From Nocardia sp. SYP-A9097 (GTDB taxonomy: Bacteria; Actinomycetota; Actinomycetes; Mycobacteriales; Mycobacteriaceae), in assembly GCF_009649815.1 (NCBI RefSeq), contig NZ_WJIC01000004.1, positions 124,001-188,000 on the forward strand: 64,000 bases of DNA. Direction: 5' to 3'. Position numbers and translations under genes: made by a program. Of this stretch, positions 24,700 through 33,285 are shown one piece after another. Below the pieces are notes generated by a model that saw nothing but the letters and a program-made list of their open reading frames with translations, was not told where the DNA came from and made no database searches. Numbering within the stretch: position 1 is the first letter of the stretch; every line of letters starts with the position of its first letter.

Positions 24700-26181
24700 T
24701 CAGGCGTTGCGGAGATAGTCCGTGCGCTGGACGAAGCGGGTGCGGAGCCAGTACGACACCGTGGATCGAGGCCACAGCAGCGTGTTCCGGCCGGTGGTGG
24801 GATCCTGGTACCAGCTGCGGCAGCCGCCGGCCTGCCAGACGGTCGAGGAGAGCCGGCCCTGCAGGAATTCGTTGAATCGAACCTGCGCGCCCTGTTTGAC
24901 CTCGAGCACGCCCCGGCGGCCCGCGTACCGAATGCACCTGGCCATATACCGGGCCTGCGCTTCGATCATGAAGACCTGAGAGTTGTGTCCCAGCCCGGTA
25001 TTCGGGCCGCACAGCAGGAACAGATTCGGGAATCCGGAGACCGTGGTACCCAGGTACGCCTCGGGTCCGGATGCCCACTGCGCGCCGAGCGGTACGCCGT
25101 CGCGTCCGCGAATCGGCACCCGGGTCAGACTGTTCTGGGCGTCGAATCCGGTGCCGAAGATGATCACGTCGGCGTCGTATTCGCTACCGTCCGTGGCGAT
25201 TACCGAGTTCGCGCGCACTTCCGCGATGCCCGCGGTGACGAGATCGACGTGCGGCTTGGTCAGTGCCGGGTAGTACTCGCTGGAGATGAGCAGCCGTTTG
25301 CAGCCGATCTCGTAGTCGGGGGTGAGCTTGGCCCGAAGTTCCGGATCGCGAACCTGTTTGGCCAGATGTGCTGTGGCCAGCGCCTTGGTCGGACCCATCT
25401 GCGAGGTATCGGAGACGAATCCCGCCGCGCGCTGCTCATGGATCCAGAACAGCCGGGCGCGCCGTCTCCAGCGTTTGAATGGATTGCGGCGCATCTGCTT
25501 CCGCTCGTCCTCGGTGAACGCCCGATTGAATTTGGGCACGATCCACGGCGCGGTTCGCTGGAACACCGAGAGCTGCGCGGTGCGATCCACGATGGCGGGC
25601 ACGAATTGGATTGCGCTGGCACCGGTTCCGACCACGGCGACTCGCTTATCGGTGAGATCGCAGGAGTGATCCCAGTTCGCGGAGTGGAATACCGAGCCCT
25701 GGAAATTCTCGATACCCGGCAGCTTCGGATTCGCAGCATGATGCAGAACTCCCATGGCGGACACCAGGAATCGCGCCTGCCACATCGCGCCGTCCGCCGT
25801 GCGAACCGCCCACAGCCGATCGTTCTCATCCCAATCGGCGCTGATCACCGTGGTGTTGAAGCGAATATGTTCGGTGATCCCCAGTTCTCGGCCGGTATCG
25901 CGCAGATACCGGAGAATCTCCGGCTGTCCGGCGAAGAGGTATCGCCAGTCCGGGTTCTGCCGGAACGAGTAGGAGTACAGCGGGGACGGGATATCGCAGG
26001 CGCACCCGGGATAGGTGTTCTCCCGCCAGGTTCCGCCCACATCGTTCCCCTGTTCGAGGATCACGTAGTCGAGGCGGCCCGCGCGCGAGAGCATGGCCGC
26101 CGCCGCGAGTCCGGAGAATCCGGCGCCGAGGATGAGCACATCCGTTCGCGTGGCATCGGCGGCGGGTTTGGCGGAGGTCAT
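24700..26181 (-). CDS. Flavin monooxygenase (Baeyer-Villiger type)
   Basis: A 493-residue FAD/NADPH enzyme. The FAD loop is VLILGAGFSGLA (about 15-26), followed by GGTWRENTYPGCACDIPSPLYSYSF. The fingerprint F-x-G-x3-H-x3-W/D is seen in FQGSVFHSANWDH, and the second dinucleotide site is VAVVGTGASAIQ. The match to class B monooxygenases of the BVMO group is close. Such enzymes insert oxygen next to a ketone to make an ester or lactone. ATG 26181 overlaps the stop of the esterase gene (ATGA), so the two are coupled. The substrate is unknown; the esterase and acyl-CoA ligase point to a lipophilic ketone. Confidence 0.9.
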   Translation of the reverse strand: MTSAKPAADATRTDVLILGAGFSGLAAAAMLSRAGRLDYVILEQGNDVGGTWRENTYPGCACDIPSPLYSYSFRQNPDWRYLFAGQPEILRYLRDTGRELGITEHIRFNTTVISADWDENDRLWAVRTADGAMWQARFLVSAMGVLHHAANPKLPGIENFQGSVFHSANWDHSCDLTDKRVAVVGTGASAIQFVPAIVDRTAQLSVFQRTAPWIVPKFNRAFTEDERKQMRRNPFKRWRRRARLFWIHEQRAAGFVSDTSQMGPTKALATAHLAKQVRDPELRAKLTPDYEIGCKRLLISSEYYPALTKPHVDLVTAGIAEVRANSVIATDGSEYDADVIIFGTGFDAQNSLTRVPIRGRDGVPLGAQWASGPEAYLGTTVSGFPNLFLLCGPNTGLGHNSQVFMIEAQARYMARCIRYAGRRGVLEVKQGAQVRFNEFLQGRLSSTVWQAGGCRSWYQDPTTGRNTLLWPRSTVSYWLRTRFVQRTDYLRNA

Positions 26182-27386
26182 TGATGGTCCTGTTCGAGTT
26201 GATGCCGAATCGGCGGGGCCGAAAGGCCGAGTGAGCGGTAGACGGCGTCGACGAGGGCTTGGCCGCGCTCGTTGAGCAGCGTGCCGTGCCCCAGTTTGTT
26301 CATGGTGTAGCCGACGCTCAATCGTGGTGCGGGGTCCGCGAATCCGATCGATCCGCCGGATCCGCAATGGCCGTAGGCGTGGGCGCCCACACGCATGCTG
26401 TGGCCGTCACCGAGTGCGGCGTGGTTGTCCATCGCCCGCATGAATCCGCGGTCGAATCGGGTTGACATGTGCAGTGTTTCGTCGAAACCGGGCGAGGTCG
26501 GGAAGCGTTCGCCCGGTATCAGGTCCGGGTCCTGTAGCGCGCCGGCGTAGAGCCGTGCGAGCCCGCGTGCGTTGGTGACTCCGTTCGCGCCCGGTATCTC
26601 CGCGGCGCGTCCGGCGCGGGTGTTGACACCGGTGCGGGCGAAGTCCCCGGAGTTGAAGACGAACAGATTGGGGATCGAACCCCGTTGGTGCAGAGCGGCT
26701 TCGAGGAACGGCGTGGTGGGACCGGGGGCCGCGGTGATGATCGGAGCGATACGCGGCTCGATCTGCTCGGGCAGTCCGATCCAGAAGTCCAGGCCCATGG
26801 GTTCGGCGATCTCCGTGGCGAAGAAGCTGCCGATGGAGACTCCGGTGACGCGGCGAACGACTTCACCCAGTGTGTGGCCGAAGGTGACCGGGTGGTACCC
26901 GTGCCGGGTGCCGGGCCGCCAGAACGGTGTCTGTTCGGCGATTCGACCGGTCATGAAATCCCAGTCCTGCAGTGCCTTCGGTCCGATCGGCGCACTCAGC
27001 ACCGGGATTCCCGCCGAATGATCGAGCAGCATCCCAATGGTGATGTCGCCCTTGCCATTCGCGGCGAATTCCGGCCATACCCGGCTCACCGGCATATTCG
27101 GATCGATCTCGCCGGATCGGCTGAGCAGGTGAATGCAGAGTGCGACAGCGGCTTTGGTACAGGAGAAGACGACGCCGACCGTGTCCCGCTCCCAGGCCCG
27201 GCCGGTCGCGGGATCGGCGACACCGCCCCACAGATCGACGACCGGTCTGCCGTCGAGGATGACGCACACCGACGCGCCGACCTCACCGCGCTCGGCGAAG
27301 TTGCGTTCGAACTCCGCCGTCACAGCGTCGAACGCCGGATCCACCTCCCCGTATATCGTTGGCATACAAGGGTTTCGGTCGTTCAT
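26178..27386 (-). CDS. Serine hydrolase, beta-lactamase/esterase (family VIII) type
   Basis: A 402-residue serine hydrolase with the class C beta-lactamase fold. The nucleophile and base are Ser75 and Lys78 in VVFSCTKAAV, and a Tyr for the second motif lies in HGYHPVTFGHTLGE. There is no signal peptide, so it is cytoplasmic and acts as an esterase, not a penicillinase. The start is ATG 27386 (overlapping the SDR stop) or ATG 27365. Paired with a Baeyer-Villiger enzyme, its likely role is to hydrolyse the ester that enzyme makes. Confidence 0.87.
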   Translation of the reverse strand: MNDRNPCMPTIYGEVDPAFDAVTAEFERNFAERGEVGASVCVILDGRPVVDLWGGVADPATGRAWERDTVGVVFSCTKAAVALCIHLLSRSGEIDPNMPVSRVWPEFAANGKGDITIGMLLDHSAGIPVLSAPIGPKALQDWDFMTGRIAEQTPFWRPGTRHGYHPVTFGHTLGEVVRRVTGVSIGSFFATEIAEPMGLDFWIGLPEQIEPRIAPIITAAPGPTTPFLEAALHQRGSIPNLFVFNSGDFARTGVNTRAGRAAEIPGANGVTNARGLARLYAGALQDPDLIPGERFPTSPGFDETLHMSTRFDRGFMRAMDNHAALGDGHSMRVGAHAYGHCGSGGSIGFADPAPRLSVGYTMNKLGHGTLLNERGQALVDAVYRSLGLSAPPIRHQLEQDHQ

Positions 27387-28159
27387 CGGTGGTAGAGGCC
27401 CTCGGTATTGATGCCCGCGCCGCCGTCCACCCGAAGCGCTTGGCCGGTGATCGCACCGGCGCCACGCGACATCAGGAACAGCACCGAGGCGACGATCTCA
27501 TCGACCTCGACCAGCCGCTTCATCGCGACATTCCGCAGGATTCGGGTCTGGGTGGATTCGGGCAGGGCGAGCACCTTGGGGGTGGCGACCAGGCCCGGGA
27601 CGACCGCGTTGACGCGGATACCGGCCTCGGCCCACTCGGCGGCCAGGGTGCGGACCATGCCGATCACGCCGGCTTTGGCGGTCGCGTAGGACACCTGTCC
27701 CGGTAGCCCGTCGAGCGCGCCGACCGAGGAGAACAACACCAGGTTGGCGCGGTTGCTCTCGGCCAGTGCGGCATACGCGGCCTGCGCGGTCCAGAACTGC
27801 GACAGCAGATTCGACTCGATGTCCTGGCGGAAGATGCCGGGGGCGAAGGTTTTCGCGCGGTGTACCGAGGCGACATTGGCGGCCGCGCCGATCAGGCAGT
27901 CCAGTCCGCCTAGGTGGGTCACGGCATTCGAGACCGCCGTGGCGGCCGCGTTCTCGTCGGCGAGATCGGCTTCGAAGAGTGGGACCGCGGCGAGCGCGTC
28001 GGGCAGTACGGTGCCGGGCCGGTCGATTCCGGCGACCTGACAGCCGAGTCCGGCCAGGGCCGCGATCATGGCCGCGCCGATCCCGCCCGCGGCTCCGGTG
28101 ACGATGACCTTGGTGCCGGGACCCGGGGTGGTGAGGGGCTGGGTCGGTGCTGGCTGCAT
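27383..28159 (-). CDS. Short-chain dehydrogenase/reductase
   Basis: A 258-residue classical SDR: VIVTGAAGGIGAAM at the start, NAG-equivalent AAANVAS, Ser in LFSSVGAL, Tyr-Lys in SYATAKAGVIGM, and GGAGINTEG near the C terminus. I prefer ATG 28159 because GAGAGGCGG lies 9-17 bases upstream. ATG 28189 would add ten residues and overlaps a TCATATATATGA palindrome that is more likely part of the promoter. It is first in the operon, and an oxidation step of an alcohol to a ketone fits the order. Confidence 0.87.
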   Translation of the reverse strand: MQPAPTQPLTTPGPGTKVIVTGAAGGIGAAMIAALAGLGCQVAGIDRPGTVLPDALAAVPLFEADLADENAAATAVSNAVTHLGGLDCLIGAAANVASVHRAKTFAPGIFRQDIESNLLSQFWTAQAAYAALAESNRANLVLFSSVGALDGLPGQVSYATAKAGVIGMVRTLAAEWAEAGIRVNAVVPGLVATPKVLALPESTQTRILRNVAMKRLVEVDEIVASVLFLMSRGAGAITGQALRVDGGAGINTEGLYHR

Positions 28160-28221
28160 GGCGGTATACCGCCTCTCTGTGCGCGTCATATATATGAAAG
28201 ACGTTCAGGGGCAATGGATTT

Positions 28222-28243
28222 CGGTCGATCAAACGATCGACCG
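28222..28243. promoter_or_regulatory. Perfect inverted repeat, operator candidate A
   Basis: CGGTCGATC-AAAC-GATCGACCG has two perfect 9-base arms and lies 62 bases before the SDR start of the leftward operon. It is probably bound by one of the two TetR proteins encoded at 29.2 and 31.5 kb. It is unrelated in sequence to candidate B. Confidence 0.65.
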
Positions 28244-28314
28244 ATCGGAATATGCCTCAAGTTACCCACGTCACTCCGGTTCGTCAATGGGGTAGACAGC
28301 GATGCGTCGAAAAA

Positions 28315-28336
28315 GCTAAAGTGAATTCACTTTAGC
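28315..28336. promoter_or_regulatory. 22-base perfect palindrome, operator candidate B
   Basis: The arm GCTAAAGTGAA is followed directly by its exact reverse complement, ending 15 bases before the ATG of the enoyl-CoA hydratase gene. It overlaps the region expected for the plus-strand promoter and leader, so a bound repressor would block transcription. This is likely the operator of a TetR protein of the same cluster. Confidence 0.72.
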
Positions 28337-28351
28337 ACTGGAAGGTGGAAG

Positions 28352-29242
28352 ATGTACCAGACCCTGATCTACTCCGTCGCAGGTCACGTAGCCACGATCA
28401 CGTTCAACCGGCCGGAACGACTGAACACGATCGTCCCGCCCATGCCCGATGAACTGCAGGACGCGATGACCCAGGCCAACCGGGACCCTCAGGTCAAGGT
28501 GGTCGTGGTGCGCGGGGCCGGTCGATCCTTCTGCGCCGGATACGATTTCAGCGGCGGATTCAAGCACTGGGACGACCAGCTGGCCACCGACGGCAAGTGG
28601 GACGCGGGCAAGGACTTCGTCATGGCGACCACGCCCTCGGAGTCCCCGACTCAGAAGTTCATGAGTATCTGGCGCAGCTCCAAGCCGGTCATCGCCATGA
28701 TTCACGGCTGGTGCATCGGCGGCGGCAGCGAAATGGCGCTCGGCGCGGATATCGTCATCGCCTCCGAGGACGCCCGTATCGGCACCCCGTACGCCCGCAT
28801 GTGGGGCTGCCATCTGTCCGGTATGTGGATCTACCGTCTCGGGCTCACCAAGGCCAAAGAGTATGCTCTCACCGGCAAACCCGTGTCGGGCGTGGAGGCG
28901 GCGGAGATCGGACTCATCAATAAGGCAGTGCCTTTCGAGGACCTCGAGGCCGAGGTGGCGCGGTGGGCCGAACAGCTCGTGAGCATCCCGGTCTCCCAGC
29001 TGTCCGCGATGAAGCTGATCGTCAATCAGGCATACGAGAACATGGGTCTGGCCAGCACCCAGATGCTCGGCCCGATCCTGGACGGCCTGATGCGAAACAC
29101 CCCCGAGGCACTGGAATTCATCAAGATCGCCGAGACCCAGGGTGTCGGCGCGGTCACCACCCTGCGCGATACGCCGTTCGGCGACTACAGCACCGCACCC
29201 AAGGAAGAGCAGCCGAACCCGAACAATGTCATCACCGTCTGA
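28352..29242 (+). CDS. Enoyl-CoA hydratase/isomerase family protein
   Basis: A 296-residue crotonase-fold protein with GGAAGGTGG upstream of the ATG. Oxyanion-hole segments are GRSFCAGYDFSGG and WCIGGGSEMALGADIVIASEDARIGTPYARMWG. At 296 residues it is slightly longer than the usual 260, with an extra loop after the first motif (HWDDQLATDGKWDAGKDF). The fold hydrates enoyl-CoA or does related CoA chemistry; the exact reaction is not evident. Its 3' end overlaps the TetR gene, so the two are cotranscribed. Confidence 0.88.
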   Translation: MYQTLIYSVAGHVATITFNRPERLNTIVPPMPDELQDAMTQANRDPQVKVVVVRGAGRSFCAGYDFSGGFKHWDDQLATDGKWDAGKDFVMATTPSESPTQKFMSIWRSSKPVIAMIHGWCIGGGSEMALGADIVIASEDARIGTPYARMWGCHLSGMWIYRLGLTKAKEYALTGKPVSGVEAAEIGLINKAVPFEDLEAEVARWAEQLVSIPVSQLSAMKLIVNQAYENMGLASTQMLGPILDGLMRNTPEALEFIKIAETQGVGAVTTLRDTPFGDYSTAPKEEQPNPNNVITV

Positions 29243-29843
29243 GAAGTCCACTCGTTCCGTGCTGACGGCTCGCGGCGGGGCAACCCGCCAGCGGCTCATC
29301 GATGCCGCGCGCGCGGAACTGCTGGATACCGATGGGGCACTGGAGGTTGCGAAGGTCGCGGCACGCGCCGCGGCCTCGCCCGGACTGCTGTACCGCTACT
29401 TCGGTGCGAAGGACGGTCTGGTCGCGGCGGTCGTGCACGGCTTCTACGACTCCTATGACGAGGCCGTTTTCGCCGTCGCGGCACCTTCGGAACCGGGCTG
29501 GGCGGAGCGTGAACGCGAGCGGCTTTCCCGAGAGATCGATTTTCTCTGCGACGACCCGCTCGCCCGGATCATTGTCGGCCGGCGGTTACGGGAAACCTCC
29601 GCGGCGCAGGCCGATGCCGAGCGGCTCGCCACTCAAATCGATATGGCCGCAAAGAATGTCGTGCACGCGCAGCGCACCGGCGAGGTCGATCCGGCGGTCG
29701 ACGCGCGACTGGTCTCGGCCGCGTTCCTCGGTGCGTTCCGTGAGCTCATGGCCGAGGCCATGAGCCGCGAGGTACTACCGGCCCGGCAGGATCTGCTGGA
29801 CACCATCTGGCGACTCGGTTCGAGCATCATCCCGGTCGCCTGA
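29226..29843 (+). CDS. TetR-family transcriptional regulator
   Basis: A 205-residue repressor with helix-turn-helix TRQRLIDAARAELLDTDGALEVAKVAARAAASPGLLYRYFGAKDGLV. ATG 29226 overlaps the preceding stop by 17 bases; GTG 29259 is a possible alternative. The C-terminal ligand domain is generic. Its place between an enoyl-CoA hydratase and an acyl-CoA ligase suggests acyl-CoA sensing, as for many FadR-like TetR proteins. It is a candidate binder of palindrome A or B in the 28.2-kb gap. Confidence 0.83.
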   Translation: MSSPSEKSTRSVLTARGGATRQRLIDAARAELLDTDGALEVAKVAARAAASPGLLYRYFGAKDGLVAAVVHGFYDSYDEAVFAVAAPSEPGWAERERERLSREIDFLCDDPLARIIVGRRLRETSAAQADAERLATQIDMAAKNVVHAQRTGEVDPAVDARLVSAAFLGAFRELMAEAMSREVLPARQDLLDTIWRLGSSIIPVA

Positions 29844-29958
29844 TCCTTTCTCTCAAACGTCTTCGCGCACCGCTGTTCTCGTTGGGATCGGCGGTGCGCG
29901 GAGTCGATCCACCCGCTGTGCGAGGCCGGGTCCTCGACGCATGTCACGGGAGCACACC

Positions 29959-31470
29959 ATGTCGAATCTGGCCCTCAATCTCGCGGCGTCCGCCGCGAAT
30001 TCCCCTGCGGCTCCGGCACTTCGGATCGGCGATCGGACATTGGACTACGCGACGGTCGAGGCTGCCACCGCGCGCGTCGCCGGACTGCTCCGGGACCGGG
30101 GCCTCGTACCGGGCGACGTGGTCGGCATCTGCCTGCCGAACATCCCCGAGTTCGCGATCTGCTACTACGGCGTGCTGCGCGCGGGCGGCATTGTGGTACC
30201 GCTCAATCCGCTGCTCACCGAGCGCGAATTGACCTACCATCTGGTCGATTCCGGTGCGAAGCTGCTGTTCGCCTGGTCGGAGGTGGCGCGAGCCGCATCG
30301 GGCAGCGCGGCCGCTGCCGGTACCGAGCCGATCCCTGTCGACGTCGACGAATTCGACGCTCTCCTGGCGGAATTCGAGCCGATGCCAGGGTACGAGGAGC
30401 GCGCGGCCTCGGACACCGCCGTCATCCTCTACACCTCCGGCACCACCGGGAAACCCAAGGGTGCGGAGCTGACGCACGCCAACCTCGCGGCCAACTGTGA
30501 TGTCGTGGTCTCGACCCTGCTGCACCTGACTTCGCGGGATGTGGTGCTGGGAATCCTGCCGCTGTTCCATGTCTTCGGCCAGACCTTCGCATTGAATGCC
30601 GCGATGAAAGTCGGTGCGCTGCTTGCCCTGGTGGCGCGTTTCGAAGCCGGGACGGTGCTCGAGGTCTTGGCGCGGGACCGGGTCACGGTATTCGAAGGCG
30701 TCCCCACCATGTACTCGGCGCTACTGCATCATCCCGGTGCGACCGATTTCGACGTGTCGAGCCTGCGAGTGTGCGTCTCCGGCGGGGCGTCGATGCCGGT
30801 GGAGGTGATGCGCGGGTTCGAAGCCGCGTTCGGCTGCACCGTGCTCGAAGGGTACGGCCTGTCCGAGACCAGCCCGGTGGCCGCGTTCAATCCGCCGGAC
30901 CGGGAACGTAAACCGGGATCGATCGGGCTGCCGGTGCGCGGGGTCGAACTGCGACTGCTCGATGACGCCGGTGTCGAGGTGGCCGATGATGCGGTGGGCG
31001 AGATCGTGATTCGCGGCCACAATGTCATGAAGGGGTACTGGCGAAATCCCGCCGCGACCACCGCGGCGATCCCGGACGGCTGGTTCCGCACCGGCGATCT
31101 GGCGCGCCGCGATGCCGACGGCTACTACTACATCGTCGATCGCAAGAAGGACCTGGTCATTCGCGGCGGCTACAACGTCTACCCCCGGGAGATCGAGGAG
31201 GTGCTCTACGAGCACGAGGCCGTCGCCGAGGTCGCGGTCATCGGCCTGCCCGATGCCAGACTCGGTGAAGAGGTCTGTGCCGTAGTGGCATTGAAGCCCG
31301 GTGCCACCACCACGGCCGCGCAGTTGATCGACTTCGCCAAAGCTCGGGTAGCCGCCTACAAGTACCCGCGGCACGTGCACTTCGTCGAGGCGCTGCCGAA
31401 GGGAGCGACGGGCAAGATTCTCAAACGTGAGATCGTGGTGCCCGGTGGATTGCCGGTACGGAACACATGA
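29959..31470 (+). CDS. Acyl-CoA ligase (AMP-binding, FadD type)
   Basis: A 503-residue ANL enzyme from ATG 29959 (GGGAG six bases upstream; an earlier ATG at 29941 lacks one). The ATP loop is [21 protein letters not shown]. Later motifs are [50 protein letters not shown] and the Lys in [13 protein letters not shown]. It is shorter and of a different branch than the ligase at 23 kb. The form resembles long-chain acyl-CoA synthetases of secondary-metabolite or alkanoate pathways. It follows the TetR gene and precedes a second TetR. Confidence 0.9.
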   Translation: MSNLALNLAASAANSPAAPALRIGDRTLDYATVEAATARVAGLLRDRGLVPGDVVGICLPNIPEFAICYYGVLRAGGIVVPLNPLLTERELTYHLVDSGAKLLFAWSEVARAASGSAAAAGTEPIPVDVDEFDALLAEFEPMPGYEERAASDTAVILYTSGTTGKPKGAELTHANLAANCDVVVSTLLHLTSRDVVLGILPLFHVFGQTFALNAAMKVGALLALVARFEAGTVLEVLARDRVTVFEGVPTMYSALLHHPGATDFDVSSLRVCVSGGASMPVEVMRGFEAAFGCTVLEGYGLSETSPVAAFNPPDRERKPGSIGLPVRGVELRLLDDAGVEVADDAVGEIVIRGHNVMKGYWRNPAATTAAIPDGWFRTGDLARRDADGYYYIVDRKKDLVIRGGYNVYPREIEEVLYEHEAVAEVAVIGLPDARLGEEVCAVVALKPGATTTAAQLIDFAKARVAAYKYPRHVHFVEALPKGATGKILKREIVVPGGLPVRNT

Positions 31471-31482
31471 TGTCGGAGGAGG

Positions 31483-32094
31483 GTGGCGGTGGCGAGGAAT
31501 CTCGGACTCGACGACGGCGTGGACATAGCCGATCGGATCAGAGTCGAAGCGGCACAACTCTTTCACCACCGCGGCTACGGTATGACCGCCATCCGCGATA
31601 TCGCCGAGGCGGCGGGTATCTCCTCCTCGACGATGTACCACCACTACCGCAATAAGCAGGAAGTACTGTTCGCGATCTCCCGCCACTTCATGACCGAGTT
31701 CAACGCGGCACTGCTGCCGATCCTGAACGACGCGACCCGCTCACCCCGGGACCGCCTCGACGCCGCGATCGAACTCCACCTGTTGATCAGCAATGAACGC
31801 CGCACCGAATTACTGACGATCCGAGGCAATCGCACCGCTCTGTCACCCGATCAACTGGCGACGATCATCCTGCTCCAAACGACCTACCAGCGATCCGTCC
31901 GCGATGTCGTCGCCGCCATCCGAGGCTCCGAACCCGTTGCCGCGGAACTGATCACAATGGCGCTGATGGATCTGATCAATGGCGTCTGCCACTGGTTCGC
32001 TCCCACTGGACCGCTCACCATCGACGAGATCACCGAGCGCTATCTCCACATGGCCCACGCCCTGGTGGCCGCCGAGTCGCCGTCGCGGAGCTGA
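31483..32094 (+). CDS. TetR-family transcriptional regulator
   Basis: A 203-residue TetR protein from GTG 31483, with GGAGG five bases upstream. The helix-turn-helix reads ADRIRVEAAQLFHHRGYGMTAIRDIAEAAGISSSTMYHHYRNKQEVLF, and the C-terminal half is of the KstR2/TetR_C type. It lies 12 bases after the acyl-CoA ligase, so it is the last gene of that set. It converges on the LacI gene with a 4-base gap. Together with the TetR at 29.2 kb it may account for the two different palindromes at 28.2-28.3 kb. Confidence 0.85.
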   Translation: MAVARNLGLDDGVDIADRIRVEAAQLFHHRGYGMTAIRDIAEAAGISSSTMYHHYRNKQEVLFAISRHFMTEFNAALLPILNDATRSPRDRLDAAIELHLLISNERRTELLTIRGNRTALSPDQLATIILLQTTYQRSVRDVVAAIRGSEPVAAELITMALMDLINGVCHWFAPTGPLTIDEITERYLHMAHALVAAESPSRS

Positions 32095-32098
32095 ACGG

Positions 32099-33139
32099 TC
32101 AGGCCGGGGGCGGGGCGGTGGTGGCGCGCGGGACCAGGGTCGGTTGCAGTGCCACCGACGAAACCGGGAGACGGTGGACCAGGGCGAGCATGGTTTCGGC
32201 TGCGCGGGCGCCCATTTCGCGGACGGGGCAGCCGACGGTGCTGAGGGGGATGGTGAGTTCGCGGCTGATGGGGATGTCGTTGTAGCCGAGCACCGAGATG
32301 TCGCGGCCGGGGGTGAGGCCGCGTTCACGCAGGACGCCGAGAACACCGAGGGCGCTGTCGTCGTTCATGGCGAAGATGGCGGTGGGGGGTTCGGGGGAGT
32401 CGAGGAGGCGTTGGGCGCCTTGGCGACCGGCGGCAACGTCGAAACCGATCGCGCAGATGCGGTCGTGGCGCAGGACCACCCCGCCCGCGGCCAGTGCCGA
32501 ACGGAAGCCTTCGAGACGGTCGGCGGCGGTGCTGGCATACAGCGGGCCGGCGATGACGCCGATTCGCTTGTGTCCCAGGGCAACCAGGTGTTCACCGGCG
32601 ATACGCCCGCCCGCGGTGTCGTCGATGGTGACGGAGAGCGCGCCGGGGGAGCGGCGGCTCACCAGGATCACATTCGCGCCCTTCTCGTGGATGCGGGCGA
32701 TATTGTCGTTGTCCAGTCGGGCGTCGCCGATGATGAGGCCGTCCACCGCGCGCCCGCGCAGCAGGGCCACCAGTCGGCGCTGTTCCTCCGGATCGTCGTG
32801 GGTATTGGAGACGAAGGTGGCGTAGCCGGCGCGGTTCGCGGTCTCCTCGAGTGCGTCGTAGACGGTGGCGAGGACATTGTCGGTGAGGCGCGGCACCAGC
32901 ACACCGAAGGCCATGGATCGGCGGGTGGTGAGGCTGGCGGCATTGGGATTCGGGACATAACCCATGGCCTGGGCCAGTTCGGCGAGTTCGATATCGCTGG
33001 GGCTGGCGGCGTCACCGTCGTGGGCGACGCGGCGCAGCGCACGGGACACCGTGGAGGTGTGCACACCTGCGGCCTTGGCCACCGTTTTGAGGGTGACCGT
33101 CGCGCGGTTCGTCGTGGCAGCCGGACTTCGCTCGCGCAT
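32099..33139 (-). CDS. LacI-family regulator of the pyridine-catabolic regulon
   Basis: A 346-residue LacI/GalR-type regulator. The amino-terminal helix-turn-helix is LKTVAKAAGVHTSTVSRALRR with a hinge helix ending GYVPNPNAASL, followed by a periplasmic-binding-protein-like ligand domain (AFGVLVPRLTDN, GLIIGDARLDNDN, GFRSALAAGG, AIFAMNDDSALGVLGVLRERG, VLGYNDIPISREL). The insertion between the two DNA helices (RVAHDGDAASPSDIE) is longer than usual. It is divergent from the first nitrilase gene. Matching palindromes lie before each of the three units to its right, so it is probably the repressor of the whole set, with a pyridine derivative as inducer (inference). Confidence 0.88.
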   Translation of the reverse strand: MRERSPAATTNRATVTLKTVAKAAGVHTSTVSRALRRVAHDGDAASPSDIELAELAQAMGYVPNPNAASLTTRRSMAFGVLVPRLTDNVLATVYDALEETANRAGYATFVSNTHDDPEEQRRLVALLRGRAVDGLIIGDARLDNDNIARIHEKGANVILVSRRSPGALSVTIDDTAGGRIAGEHLVALGHKRIGVIAGPLYASTAADRLEGFRSALAAGGVVLRHDRICAIGFDVAAGRQGAQRLLDSPEPPTAIFAMNDDSALGVLGVLRERGLTPGRDISVLGYNDIPISRELTIPLSTVGCPVREMGARAAETMLALVHRLPVSSVALQPTLVPRATTAPPPA

Positions 33140-33235
33140 ATTTCCCCAATCTCACCGACGCAGATGGTCGTTCCTGGCCGCTCGCACCGTGTCACCCGGC
33201 GGCCCTGCGGCTCGCGCCCGTTCAATGTACCGTCA

Positions 33236-33251
33236 GTGCAACCGATTGCGC
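33236..33251. promoter_or_regulatory. LacI-type operator 1
   Basis: GTGCAA-CCGA-TTGCGC is an inverted repeat with one mismatch, in the gap between the LacI gene and the first nitrilase gene. It is the same motif as the sites at 34388 and 35950. Here it can serve both divergent promoters. Confidence 0.75.
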
Positions 33252-33285
33252 ACAGTGTGCACCGAGCGTAGCGAGGATCACCCAG

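Noticed and set aside
24689..25078. Upstream extension of the acyl-CoA ligase at 23 kb
   Set aside because: The extra 130 residues overlap the monooxygenase gene and lack ligase similarity. ATG 24688 gives the normal family length and start.
27914..28324. Plus-strand frame across the SDR gene and the divergent control region
   Set aside because: It is antisense to a clear SDR and covers two palindromic operators. There is no supporting start.
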